Positions 52,067 through 63,267 of a stretch of DNA of 64,000 bases are shown here, piece after piece. This stretch comes from Paramecium sonneborni. Lineage: Eukaryota > Ciliophora > Oligohymenophorea > Peniculida > Parameciidae. A model generated the notes under the pieces. The model had not been told where the DNA came from and ran no database searches. It saw only the letters and a program-made list of their open reading frames with translations. The stretch's first letter is position 1. The number at the start of each line of letters is the position of its first letter. The position numbers were made by a program, and so were the translations under genes. The stretch is from NCBI GenBank assembly GCA_905182985.1, contig CAJJDN010000019.1, positions 221,404 to 285,403 of the forward strand, read 5' to 3'.

Positions 52067-52515
52067 TCAGAAATTTAGGAAATCAAAAGCATTTTCTTTT
52101 GGATTGGTTTATTGCTTTTATTTTGGCTATTCTTATGTAAATTATGTTTGCTAAACTAAATTATATTGTTATTGTTAGATGTTATATTGTGTAAATGCTT
52201 AGGAAAAATTAGGTTATCCTAAAGAAGCTGATTATTATACATTATACAAATTTTATGGTTATGCAGATTAAATATTAGAAACTTACTGTTGATTTAAGGC
52301 TGGCTACTGATATATTTACTGAGGTGTTTGCAATAAAAGTGTATTTAATTATGGTTATTCTTATTTTTAATATTAAGGTTACTATTATTAAGATTATTAT
52401 TGTTGATCTTTTTTTAGAAATCCAAAAGCATTCTTTTTTTATTGTGGTTATTATGCTGTTTGAGATAATTATTAAGTATTTAATATTTCATCAAAACTAA
52501 TAGCTCCTTATTAGG

Positions 52516-52582
<67 letters not shown>

Positions 52583-53708
52583 CTAGTTTTAATTATAATT
52601 TTGTAATGAAATTTCATTAAATGCCTCTAGTAAATTTATTTGATTAGTATTTTATTAACTCTGTTAATATTATTGTTATTATTATTATTGAGATTGCTAT
52701 TGTACTTAAGGTTATTTTATTTTTAGCGATTTTAAATCAAGTTTTTATTGCTGTTGCTATTTTTATTAATTATCATTATTTCCAATTTCAATTAGATTTA
52801 TTTATTATTATGTTATATTTTATTATGGTTTTGGTGGTTCACGAAACTCAAATTAAAATTCCTTAAAATAAATATTATTATTACTTTTTATTTTTATATC
52901 TATTATCCATTAATCTCTTAAATAGTTTATTCTATTGTTGATTATAATATTTGTTAATCTGTGTCAATTTTTAAATAATTCTGATTAATTTAAAAGAAAT
53001 CTCTATAGTTTTAATATTGCTAACTAATAAATTAAATTGCATATATGCATCTCTAAAAAAATAGATTGAACTTTTTACTATTTGAACTTTCCAATTTTCT
53101 TCACTGTAGAGTTTATTCAAAAGAATACTACCAATCAATTATTCTTATAAAGTTTAGCAAGCTCTGGCAAATTCTTTTAGTACTGCATCACTTTATTTTA
53201 ATTTAATGCCCCCTAATTTAATTACTTCATCTACTAGGTGAAATTCAAATTCACTAAAATATTATAGAATAAACATACAATCCTCCAATTTCTAATTCTT
53301 CATAAGTTAACAGTTATCCTATTTTATACTCTGTCACCCTACTTAATTAAATGTTATTATTGAATGTTGATAATGGTGGTATAATATCCACATTTGTTTT
53401 GTTTTCAATTTTCTTAGGTGGAGTATCATTAATTAGATTGATAGTATTAGTTGGTTGTGTGGATTAAATTTATTGTTATTACTATTGTGGTTAAGGTTCA
53501 TCATCCCAGCCTAAAATACAAATTTGTAAAAACCTCCTCCAGGTCTTCCTTTTAATCTTGGCTAAGTAGTTTGGGGCAATTAAACAGCTGGAATCAAAGG
53601 AGGCTAATAAGTTCCATTTTATTAGCCAAATAAAGTATTCTCTATTTTGATTCCTGGTGGTACATCATTTTAAGGTTGCTTTCTAAATTTATTAAGAATA
53701 GATGACAT
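52067..53708 (-). CDS. ENTH/VHS-like adaptor protein with long polyglutamine tract
   Basis: Four short introns (23, 25, 26 and 23 nt; one starts GTT, one ends AAG) give exactly 514 residues. The N-terminal region is basic and Pro/Gln-rich, starting MSSILNKFRKQPQNDVPPGI. A helical domain follows: YEELEIGGFEFEFHLVDEVI, then SDAVLKEFARACQTLQEQL, then NKLYSEENWKVQIRCIYAIQ. The last block resembles the alpha-solenoid of VHS/ENTH or tepsin-type clathrin-adaptor accessory proteins. The C-terminal half is Gln/Pro/Asn-rich with a pure polyQ run and ends in two copies of an N-A-F-x-F-L element (KKNAFGFLKKD, KENAFDFLNF), possible short adaptor-binding motifs. The adaptor role is an inference. Confidence 0.68.
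52516..52582 (-). repeat. TAA trinucleotide tract encoding polyglutamine
   Basis: About 22 consecutive ATT units on the plus strand read as TAA (Gln) codons on the minus strand within the adaptor-like gene. In the standard code this would be a run of stops. Confidence 0.85.
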
Positions 53709-53849
53709 TTTCAATATTAAAATCAATAGCAATAAATTTAAAATGATTAATCTATATTATACTTCAGTATTAAACAGATAATGTTTATATATATAAGTTT
53801 AGAAAATAAACTAATAAATAACTTGAATATAGATGTAATCACTGTGTGA

Positions 53850-55268
53850 TCAAAAAATTTGAGCTTTATTCTTTTTATTTTTTGTTTCAAATTTTCTGGA
53901 AAAATTAAATTTTCTTCTGGTTAAAAATTTCAAACTCTCCAAAGGAGCCTTGCCAATTGTATTCATCTTTTTAGTCATATTATTCTAAATTTTTTGTATT
54001 TAAGAATCTGAAGGATACATTTTAGAAAATTATTCTTTTGCACTTTCTACCTAAAGTATATAGAATAAAGAATACCTAAGTGATAAAATCACCTATTTAA
54101 TTTTTTACTTCTAAACTAAGGCTATGATGACTAAAATTATTAGCTTAATTTTGTAATCTCATAATATTATTTTAGTAGCTTTTAAAATAATGTATATCTT
54201 CTAAGTTCCTATCTTCTCTAAGAGAAACAAAAGATCCTGGTTTAATTTCTGGCAAAGTTGCATGACTTAATTAATGTAAGGCTCCAATCCTTTTTCCATT
54301 TTGATGTTAGTTATGTGTATTAATTGTTGGCAATTTTACATCTTTACTTATACTTCGACTTTTGATGAGGATTTATTTAGAACTTCTAATTTCCACAGAA
54401 GATGGATGTTGTTATAATTCTCTTAGTTATTATTGTTATTGTTTTAAAACTTTGGGATTAGGTGGCTATGGTATTCTATTTCTATATAACATTTTAGTTG
54501 TTTTTTCAAGAAGTTATAAGACTTTTTAAGATTATTCTTTAAATTTCCTTTCTGCCTTTATTGTTAATTCATCTTTTCCAAAATCTAATTAGACAATTTA
54601 TGGCAATTATTATTCAGAACCTACAGAGTCTCTATGTCTTTTTTTTTCTTTTTCATATTGCTTATCTATTTCAGATTAAGCATTTTTTTGATTTATATCT
54701 GTTATTAATTTATCTATTCCAGTGTAAAATTTTTCATTTGTTGATCTTACTTCTTCTATTTCTTCTGTTTTCTAATGAAGTTTTTCTTCAAATTTAAGGT
54801 AGCCCTCAATATTAGGTTTAGTCCTATATTTTTAAGTTTTTGCAATATATTTTTTACTTTTCTACACAATTTCTGCATAATCAAATAAATCATCATTATC
54901 ACTATCCGATGGACTACGTTTGAATGACTTAAACACTTTTTTATTTGTTTTTTTCTTTTATTAATCATTAAGATTCTTGAGAAACTGTTTAACATCAATA
55001 AATGTATCCATATTTGCAAAATCTTTCATTTTATTCTCAAAATGTTATTCTTTTGATATTTTACTAATTTTCATCTTTTTTCTTTCATTTTGAAGTACTT
55101 TATTGATGTTCTCACTTACTAACCTATTTTCTTTATAAAAGATATATAATTACTCTTTATTGTTTCTTCTTCATTACCTGAATCATCTGTACCTATTTAT
55201 TTGGTCCCCTTTTTTTTGTCTAATTAAGCTTTAACAAATTTATAAAAATCTTGCTCAAAGTCAAGCAT
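53850..55268 (-). CDS. Coiled-coil protein, 456 residues
   Basis: ATG 55266-55268 (MLDFEQDFYKFVKAQLDKKK). A 23-nt intron ending AAG (55131-55153) and a 25-nt intron ending TAG close the frame exactly at TGA 53850-53852. It has an acidic/basic N-terminus with KRSPSDSDNDDLFDYAEIVQ, a helical region (FEEKLHQKTEEIEEVRSTNE), then a Gln-rich stretch and a basic C-terminus (ESLKFLTRRKFNFSRKFETK). Reading through shows that the two apparent genes here are one. No family is recognised. Confidence 0.68.
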
Positions 55269-55421
55269 AATAATTAATATTCATATTAAAAACATTAAAA
55301 CTTTCTTATCATTATAGATACATCAATCTAATAAATATTTAAAGAAATTTTAGATGGATAAACAGTATGTGTTAATACTATTGATTTATAATTATATAAT
55401 GTATTTTGGAAATATTATAAA

Positions 55422-57984
55422 TCACAATATGACCATTTTATTTTCATTTCTAACAATAAACTTATTGAAGTCGCTAGTTTTAGAAGGAACAGTTGATATC
55501 CATTTACTTTTTTCCAAACTACAAAATTGGAAATATATAATTACTTTAAATTTGAATCAATTTTTTCTTTTAATTAATCATAAGAATCTATAATTTCTGA
55601 TTGCCTCATATTTGTAATAGTTTTGTCATCTTATTCAAGCTTAGTAAGCCAATCATTTTAATCTATGACATTAATTTGAGGAGGTTTATCTTCATCACTA
55701 TCATCATCTGTCATTTAATCATCTAATTCTTTTTCTGCCATTATAGTAGGACAATAGAATTCTATTTATTCATCAAAACCAAAATCATAAGCCAATTACA
55801 TATTCTTATCTTAGTAATAGAATTAATCCAAAGGAAGTTCGTATATGAGATTTAAATTCTAATAACCAGGAGTTCTATTAATAAATTCCTGTTTTAAAAT
55901 TTAATGATTCTAGGCAATGTCTGGATCTAAATCAGCTCCGATTCCATTAACTTTACTAAACATTAAAGGATAATATGTATTCAAAGAAGTTCCATCATTA
56001 AATTATTGATACAATTTTAGTGTCTTATGTGCCTTAAGTATTTAATAGCTTTCAACTTCAGGAGGTTTTTAGTATATGTTTCTGACAATATTATCATTTT
56101 AAGTTTAAAGTATTTATGTTATTGGACCCATTATACCTCTTATAGATTTCTCTTCTTCTGCTCCATCCCTTAAAGGTTTATCAATAACTGGTGGATGATA
56201 CACAATTTAAGGGTATTCCCATACTTTATATTACATAATTTCACAATCATCACTTGGTAATTCATCAAAAGGAACTAGATCATCAAATCCAGTTTAAGGA
56301 GTAATTGTATATTTAAATTAGGAATTGGTATTTGATTCAGAATACTGAACTGGTAATTTCAAAAATCCAATATTTGCTGAACTGAATTCAAAAGTAAATT
56401 TAACCTAAAATATTAATTCATTATTAATACAAAATCTTTTTTACCAACTCCAGAATGTTCTGCTTTTTAACAATCCAAATTTACTAGTTATTTGACTTCA
56501 TCTCTAGTTGTTGCTCCTTTTAAAAATGTTTTCAGTTTTAATAATCTTTTTTCCATTCTTAATTTATAGATTATTCTACTAGCTGCACATACAAACTTTC
56601 TCAAATTCTAAATAAGTTTAAAATATATTTTACAATTTTCTTAATTTTCATTGTGTCATTTTTATCTAAGTCCCAAGTCTATTAATTCTCAGGTAGAATG
56701 TAATCAACTATAGTGCTATCAGCATTAATCATTAATTTATATCTTGTAGTTCCTTTAGCTTATACATCTTCTAAATAGTTATTAAGATATTATTATCTTT
56801 CAAGAAGTATATCTTGCACTTAAGATTCAGTAATTGGTGGATCTCCAACACATTAAAAGAATCTCATTTCTTTTTCTTTATCCAAACTTTAAATTTAATT
56901 AAAATGATCTAAATATGATTTTTCTAATAACTTTTGTTATTTAATACTTTACTTGTCTGCCTTTTAATTTATCTAATCCTAAATTATCACTAGTTTCTTT
57001 GTCTTACTATTGTGATTGAGATCTTTTTAATTTAGAACTTTTAGTCATCTTTAAAGTTTTCGATCGTTCCTATAATTGATTCTCCATCTACTAAGTTTCA
57101 CCAGGCTTTGGACTCTCTTCAACAGGTATTTCTTATGTATTCTAAAGAGGTTTAGCTCTTGAAGTATTGGTAATGGATTTTAATTTTTTAGTCGAACTAG
57201 GTCTCATGGTTTTCTTATTCTCAGGAAATCTGCCAGATCCCATAATTTTTATACATAATGGTTCAAAATCAAATTATGCTATTTTAAGCTTAAAATTATT
57301 ATTTTTATGAATTACTTCAACTTCCATTATTTCTGTTACATTTACTAAAGGAGAATATGTTATAGATATATCTATTCCTCCTTTACCAGGCACGATACCT
57401 TTTATTGGATCAATTTTAATATCTTAACAAGGCTTTGTTATGTTAAATTCAAACTCAAAGTTAAGAGGTACTTTACTCTGGATTGGATAGCTCTATTATA
57501 TTGATAAAATTTTACATAAGTCTAAGACTCACCTATATCTAAAGTGCCAAAATCAATTAATCGAGGAAATAATTCTCTTAATCCATCTCTACTGAGGGCA
57601 GGATAAGCATGTATAGGAATTAGTAATGTATCATCTTGGGTATTGATTCTTATCACATCGTAAAAGTATTTATATTCTTGAGGTTTGAATTAAACGTAAA
57701 GCTCTTCTGCCATTCCACTAGGAATAGCTCCTTTTTTATCAAATTTCACATTAAATATTTCTGATTTTGGTGGAAAGACATAGATTCTTTAAGGTTGTTT
57801 ATTTTTATTGATAACTCTCACTTTAATCTCATTTAGTTTGCCAATATCAAAACCACAAAATTTAACTACTGCAGGTTCAACAATAACATTTTAATTTGTT
57901 CCAACTTTATCGTATTCATCTTATTATCTTATTTAAATAAATACATTTCTTCTCCATAATATCCTTATTCTTTATTATTGGCAT
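55422..57984 (-). CDS. CFAP221 (PCDP1)-like ciliary protein; 3' end uncertain
   Basis: CFAP221 is a central-pair projection protein needed for ciliary beating. The start MPIIKNKDIMEKK is followed by a 25-nt intron ending AAG (57920-57944) and then YDKVGTNQNVIVEPAVVKFC. ASH/MSP-like immunoglobulin modules follow: RVINKNKQPQRIYVFPPKSE, EELYVQFKPQEYKYFYDVIR, PLNFEFEFNITKPCQDIKID and GGIDISITYSPLVNVTEIM. A C-terminal region has TWDLDKNDTMKIKKI and QNLNLIYELPLDQFYYQDKN. At least four more introns are seen. The frame stays open into the next gene, so the true stop is unresolved; the end given is the nearest TGA in an adjacent frame. Confidence 0.75.
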
Positions 57985-58145
57985 TTTCAGTAAATTAGTC
58001 GGGACTTCTATAGAGGTTACACTTTACATTAATTTTTATATATATAAATAATAAAATAAGTTTTACTAAAAACTTACAAAAATATGTAAAATCTCGAAAT
58101 GTGATTGAAACTCTCTTATAATTTATATATATAAATGACATAAAG

Positions 58146-61100
58146 TCAATGATGTAATTTTTTATCTTGTAGTGAAGTACGCTTAATTTAGGAATATCTT
58201 TCTTAAATCTATTAATCTTTATAAGGATCCAAATCTAATTGTTTAAGCATTTCAGTTTTTAATGTGTCCACTTAATCATCGAAAATCAAGCAAATGCTAT
58301 CTTTAGTTGCTAGACATTCTGTTTCTTAAGGAGGAATATACCTATTAATTTATTAAAAATTAGAGTTACGAATATTGAGAGTAAATCTTATTTTCAATAT
58401 CTTTCAATTCTCCTCTAAACAAGTAACCTCCAAAAATAAAATCACATTTTTGATTTATATTTAATTTTTTTAGCTTACTTTTTGTTCTAAAAAAATCTAA
58501 TAGTCTTTTTAATTCTAAATTGGCTAATGGACCTGCTTAATTTTCAAACATTTTTCTTAAATATTCTAGCATAAAATTTGGAATTACCTATAGAATTGAT
58601 ATAAATTTTAAATTCGAATTCTGGATTCTTTTGCATAAGTTCTTTAAGAATCTTTAAATTTAATGAGTAAAGCAGAGATTCAGCAGTTGCTTTTGCTGTA
58701 CTCATACAAGTACCATCTCCAATTAAATTAGTATAAGTTATAAGTGACCCTAAACCCTTTTTAATTGAACCTCCTTCAAATTCATCAACCACATTTCCTT
58801 TACTAATAATGTATATATTTTGACAGGTCATTCCTTATTCATAAATTATCTCATCACATCCAAATTTTTTTTCATAAGAACTTTTAATGATATTATCTAG
58901 ATCTGTTGAAACAAGTCCTGAAAATATAGGAAATTCCATAGCTAAAACATGAAAAGAGGGTAAAATAATTTCAAATTAATGGTTTTCTAAATCAACTAAT
59001 CTTGTGTTAATTTCCTTCTTCAATAATTGATACTCCTTTTCATCAACAAGCCCATTTTATTAAGTTTCATCGAGATAATGTCTTTAATGAGTTAAAATAG
59101 AATGCGATGCTCTTTTTGTTTATATGGCTCTTACTATTTCTGGGAATGTATCATTCAAAATTCCTAAATATCCTTCAGCTTTATCTATTTCCCTTTAAAT
59201 TTCTTCCATTACAAGCCTTACAGCATCTTTACCCATAGGAAAACTATCTGCTAAATGAAGAGCCTCATTTGCACAAGATAAAAATGTAGTAGTAACATCA
59301 TAAACAAAACCTAAATGTTTTATCATATATTCTGTTGCAAATGAACCTATGAATGGCATTTCTTTGACTTTGAAAAAAAAATTCACACTACTAAAGTTCA
59401 AAAAGTTCTTGTTTAATTAATCCCATATATTTAAAATTGATTTTGTATGATCTAAACCTATATCACTTGATTCTACTAATAATCTCACTGTGTCTTCTTC
59501 ACATAATCCATATTCAAACTTATCATAATATAATCCTTTAAGAATTCTATAGATTCTATATCTTACTTCTCCAAAAATTTCTTAATCAGTTAATCCTTCA
59601 TATAAATTTGATGAATTGATTGCTACTTTATTGCTTCCAACCATATATTTTATCTCTGTTTCTAATTTTTCTATTTTTTCAATAAATTTAGGCTATCCAA
59701 TAAGTTAATTTACTTAATTCCAATCAGCCATACTATAGAATTGATCTGATTCCAACTCTCTCATTTTATCTTAAGAATTCACAATCAACTCTTCTAAATA
59801 CTTTTTATAAACTTTCTTTTTCACAACAGGATTCTCAATCATTTCCAAATATTAAACAAGAGCCTTACAAGTAGTACCATTTACTAGATTAGTAATGGCA
59901 GCCATCCCTGCAGCATAAAACACAGATAAATGTCTAAATCTTGCAGGCAATTACTCATCACAACCAACCATAAGAGAAAGCGTTAATCCTAAGGCTCCTC
60001 TTAAACCACCATAAACAAGCACAATAAATTCAGATTTAGAAATAGGATAACCAAAACATCTTAAAAATGGCCAAAATGTTAGAATCATAATAAACCTTGC
60101 TAGAATCATAAAAAAGTAAAAAACTATCATTCTAATGTAATCTGATTTATGAATAAATGTTTCTTCAATTACTTATGTACCAACAATAATTCCTACTAAA
60201 ACAAATACTAATGTATCACAAGAATATTAGACAAAACCCCAAACAGTATGAACTGAATGTTCAACAGAAGATCTTATCCTTGTTTTACCAAAAGCACTCC
60301 AAAACAAACCTAATCCTACTACTGCCAATAAACCACTAGTTTTAAAAAAGCAAAATTCAGCCCAATAAAAAGTAAGATAAGTAAATACAAAGGTCAACCA
60401 TGTAACTTCTATATCGTCTCCTAAAATTCTTTTTGTCCATATTGCAGCCAAAATACCTAAAATAAAGCCTAAACCTGGGCCAACAAGTGAGTTTCTTATG
60501 AAATTTATGGCTACTTGACTAGCAGTAACAGCTTCTCCTTTTCCACTTTAAGCTTTTGAAAACTTATTAAAGAATATAAAAAAGACCATTGCAACACCAT
60601 CATTAAGTAAGGCTTCTCTTAAATACATTAATTTAATACCCTTCTATTAAATGATTAAAAGCTAAACTAGCACCTAATTCTTTAAGTAATGCCACAACAG
60701 CTACTGGATCTGTTGCAGACAGTACTGAACCAAGTGTAAATGCTTAATACCATGTCATATCATTATCATCATATTATAAGACTAATTTAAATACACTTCC
60801 CAATAGAATTGCACCCTATGTTGAAAATATATAGAATACCCAACCACATCCTGGACCTGCCAATAATAGAATATTCACCATCTGATACTTAAATGTATAC
60901 CAATCACAATTAAAGGCTGATTCAAATAATAAAACTGGGACAAATACAAATACTATTAAATGAGGATGCATTTTTGACAATATGCTAGCACTTTCACCTA
61001 TGTAACCTAAACTTTTCTATAACAACCCTATTAATATCCCTAATGATAATATCATTGGAGAATATGGAAATCTTTGCAATAAGATAAGAGTTTACTTTGT

Positions 61101-61265
61101 TTTTTTATTAATTTCTCTTAAAATCAATCCAGAAAGAATTCCCAGAGTTAAAAAATAAACTATGTTAGCAGATTTCTCCATTGCATGTTCATCTCTCCAT
61201 AGAGAATCTTTAGGAACTTCTAATTCTTCTTCATGTCCTTCAAATTCATGTTCGTGTTCTGCCAT
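58146..61265 (-). CDS. SOS1/NhaP-type Na+/H+ antiporter with cyclic-nucleotide-binding-like domain
   Basis: About 1022 residues. The membrane half begins MAEHEHEFEGHEEELEVPKD and carries the exchanger hallmark GSVLSATDPVAVVALLKELG, then HLIEGEALLNDGVAMVFF, matching SOS1/NhaP and sperm NHE, and later LVYGGLRGALGLTLSLMVG. A 22-nt intron ending AAG (60618-60639) is required to make LIEGEALLNDG. The C-terminal half is helical, then a CNBD-like fold (IIYEQGMTCQNIYIISKGNV, GSLITYTNLIGDGTC). The phosphate-binding R-x-A is not obvious, so nucleotide binding is uncertain. The frame needs one A less at 58551-58555 and has a second intron (28 nt) near 58350. No voltage-sensor helix pattern was seen. Confidence 0.9.
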
Positions 61266-61564
61266 TTCAAATTATTAATTAAAATTTATTATTCAAAATC
61301 TCTCTTATATTTTTATTTATCTCTATTTTTAAATTATTAACAATTGTATTCTAAATACAAATATTGATAATCTAAAAATATTGACATCAAATATTTTAAT
61401 TTTAAGTTAACAATTTAATAGAAGTTAAAAATAAATGTTAATAACTATTATACAAAAATATTTATAAGTTTAATTAGCTTACTCAAATTAGTATTAAATA
61501 TTTTGGTTCAAAGTAAATACTAAAGTGAAAAATGAAATTATATTCGGTTTTAAATATTCATATA

Positions 61565-62767
61565 TCATTCTATTAAAGATTTTAATTTATCAATCTTTTG
61601 TTATTCTGTCAAATCTATCCATTCATGATAATTTACATCATAAACCTTGTATTTTTTAGTACCATTCAAATGCCTCTACTTATTAATAAATGAATACCTG
61701 CTCTACATTATATGATTTGGATTAATTGTTAAAATCTTTCCATCAAAATCTTCAATAAAATGGACTGGATCATTGCAGGTTAAAATTATTTTATCATTGA
61801 CCAAGTAATCAACATCATAAATTAAAACACGGCATGCTCTTTCATTTTAATATTTTAAATTATTAAGCAAATCTTAAACATTTTATTCTAATTAAGTTAA
61901 AGTTCTATAAATAGCATCTTCTTTGACTTTTAATATATTCAAATTTTAACAATTTAAATAATATTCAAAAGATTAATAAAACTTTTTGCGATCAACAAGC
62001 TATTTACTAATAAAATAGTCCTTCACCATATCTTGAAAGTACGGAGCGAAAATATTTTAATCACTTGGTTTCAAGTCCAAAAATTATTTGTCAATTATTT
62101 CAGGATATAAATTATACATAAGTTAACAATATTAGAAACAGGATTTTGATGTATAATGAAAATTTTAAGTTGAATTTAATTTAGTCTAAAATCCTTACAC
62201 CAAAGTTAACATGATTTATTCATCTAATAAACCTAATCTAAATAGATTTGATCTAATATGTAGATCATGAATATATTCCAAATAATCCACTTATTCTTTT
62301 TGTTTGAGAAATTTTTGAAGGACATAATTACTAAGTTTTTCATTATGGATATTTAGTTTGTAAAGACAATGCTAAAATTTAATCATATCCTTAACTGAAA
62401 GTGTTTCTTTTTCATTATCTACTTATTGAATAATTTCTTGAACCATTTACTCATCATACAATAAAACATTGCTTAGAGATAAAAGTATTTATGAGTTTAT
62501 TTCATAGCTATTTTTAATCATCTTTTTCTTATATTGTTTAAGACATTCCAAAGTTATTTTCTTGGCTTTTTCTCCTTAATTTCTACGTTCAGGATGCGTT
62601 CCAAAAAAAATGATATAATGTATTAAATCATCAGTTGAGATTTTTTGTAATTAATCAGCTTAGAATAATTGATTTTTTTAAAGTAGTTACCTATAAAGTT
62701 CGTTTGACTATTTGATGTTAAATTTCTTGCTTAAGTAATTTTTACTAAAAGCTAATGCACGGCTCAT
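61565..62767 (-). CDS. RAP-domain protein, probably mitochondrial
   Basis: Intronless, 400 residues, exact frame closure. Most is helical repeat-like sequence (NYVLQKFLKQKEQVDYLEYI, ALAFSKNYLSKKFNIKQSNE). The last 60 residues form a RAP-type domain: FIEDFDGKILTINPNHIM, then QRHLNGTKKYKVYDVNYHEW and IDLTEQQKIDKLKSLIE. RAP proteins act in mitochondrial or plastid RNA metabolism. The start MSRALAFSKNYLSKKFNIKQ is basic, fitting a mitochondrial presequence. The RAP assignment rests on spacing and motifs at the C-terminus only. Confidence 0.68.
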
Positions 62768-63012
62768 AATTTTAAATATTATTTAATAAAAAATATTCAA
62801 TAATTTTTTTAATTTCTTAAGCTAGAAGATTTTTCTGTAAAAATTCGTTAGGCAATTTTTATAAAATATTTTAATTATCAATAAATAATCCTTAAACTCT
62901 AGCATAAAATTCTAAATTTTTTTTTTTTCATTTACATCTAACAATTTATTAACCTCAAGGTCTACCATAAAATAAGTTGGGTGCTCTATTAAGTATATCC
63001 TTTTTATGGTCT

Positions 63013-63267
63013 ATGAAAATAAAAAAAAGTGGTTTCACAAATTCAAAGCTGTTTGATACATTAATAAGCAAAATTAGTATTAACAAAAAGCTTAACTTAG
63101 TTGCATCAAACTTTAAAAATAAAATTTAAAAAAATAATTCTTCACCAACTCTTCCTCTACAAATAGATCAATCTAATCGAAAATACACTTCCTTGTGTAA
63201 GATTTTAATTAAATTCAAAAATCATAAAAGTCTAATTTTAATATCTATAACTTACTTAATTAATTGA
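63013..63267 (+). CDS. Possible small protein, 84 residues
   Basis: ATG 63013-63015 (MKIKKSGFTNSKLFDTLISK) to TGA 63265-63267. The composition is protein-like and basic. It is short, with no domain, and overlaps the end of the minus-strand frame described next, so it may be a chance frame. Confidence 0.3.

Noticed and set aside
54561..55019. Short frames on both strands (for example 54561-54797 plus, 54756-55019 minus)
   Set aside because: Out of frame with the 456-residue coiled-coil gene that spans the region with two clean introns.
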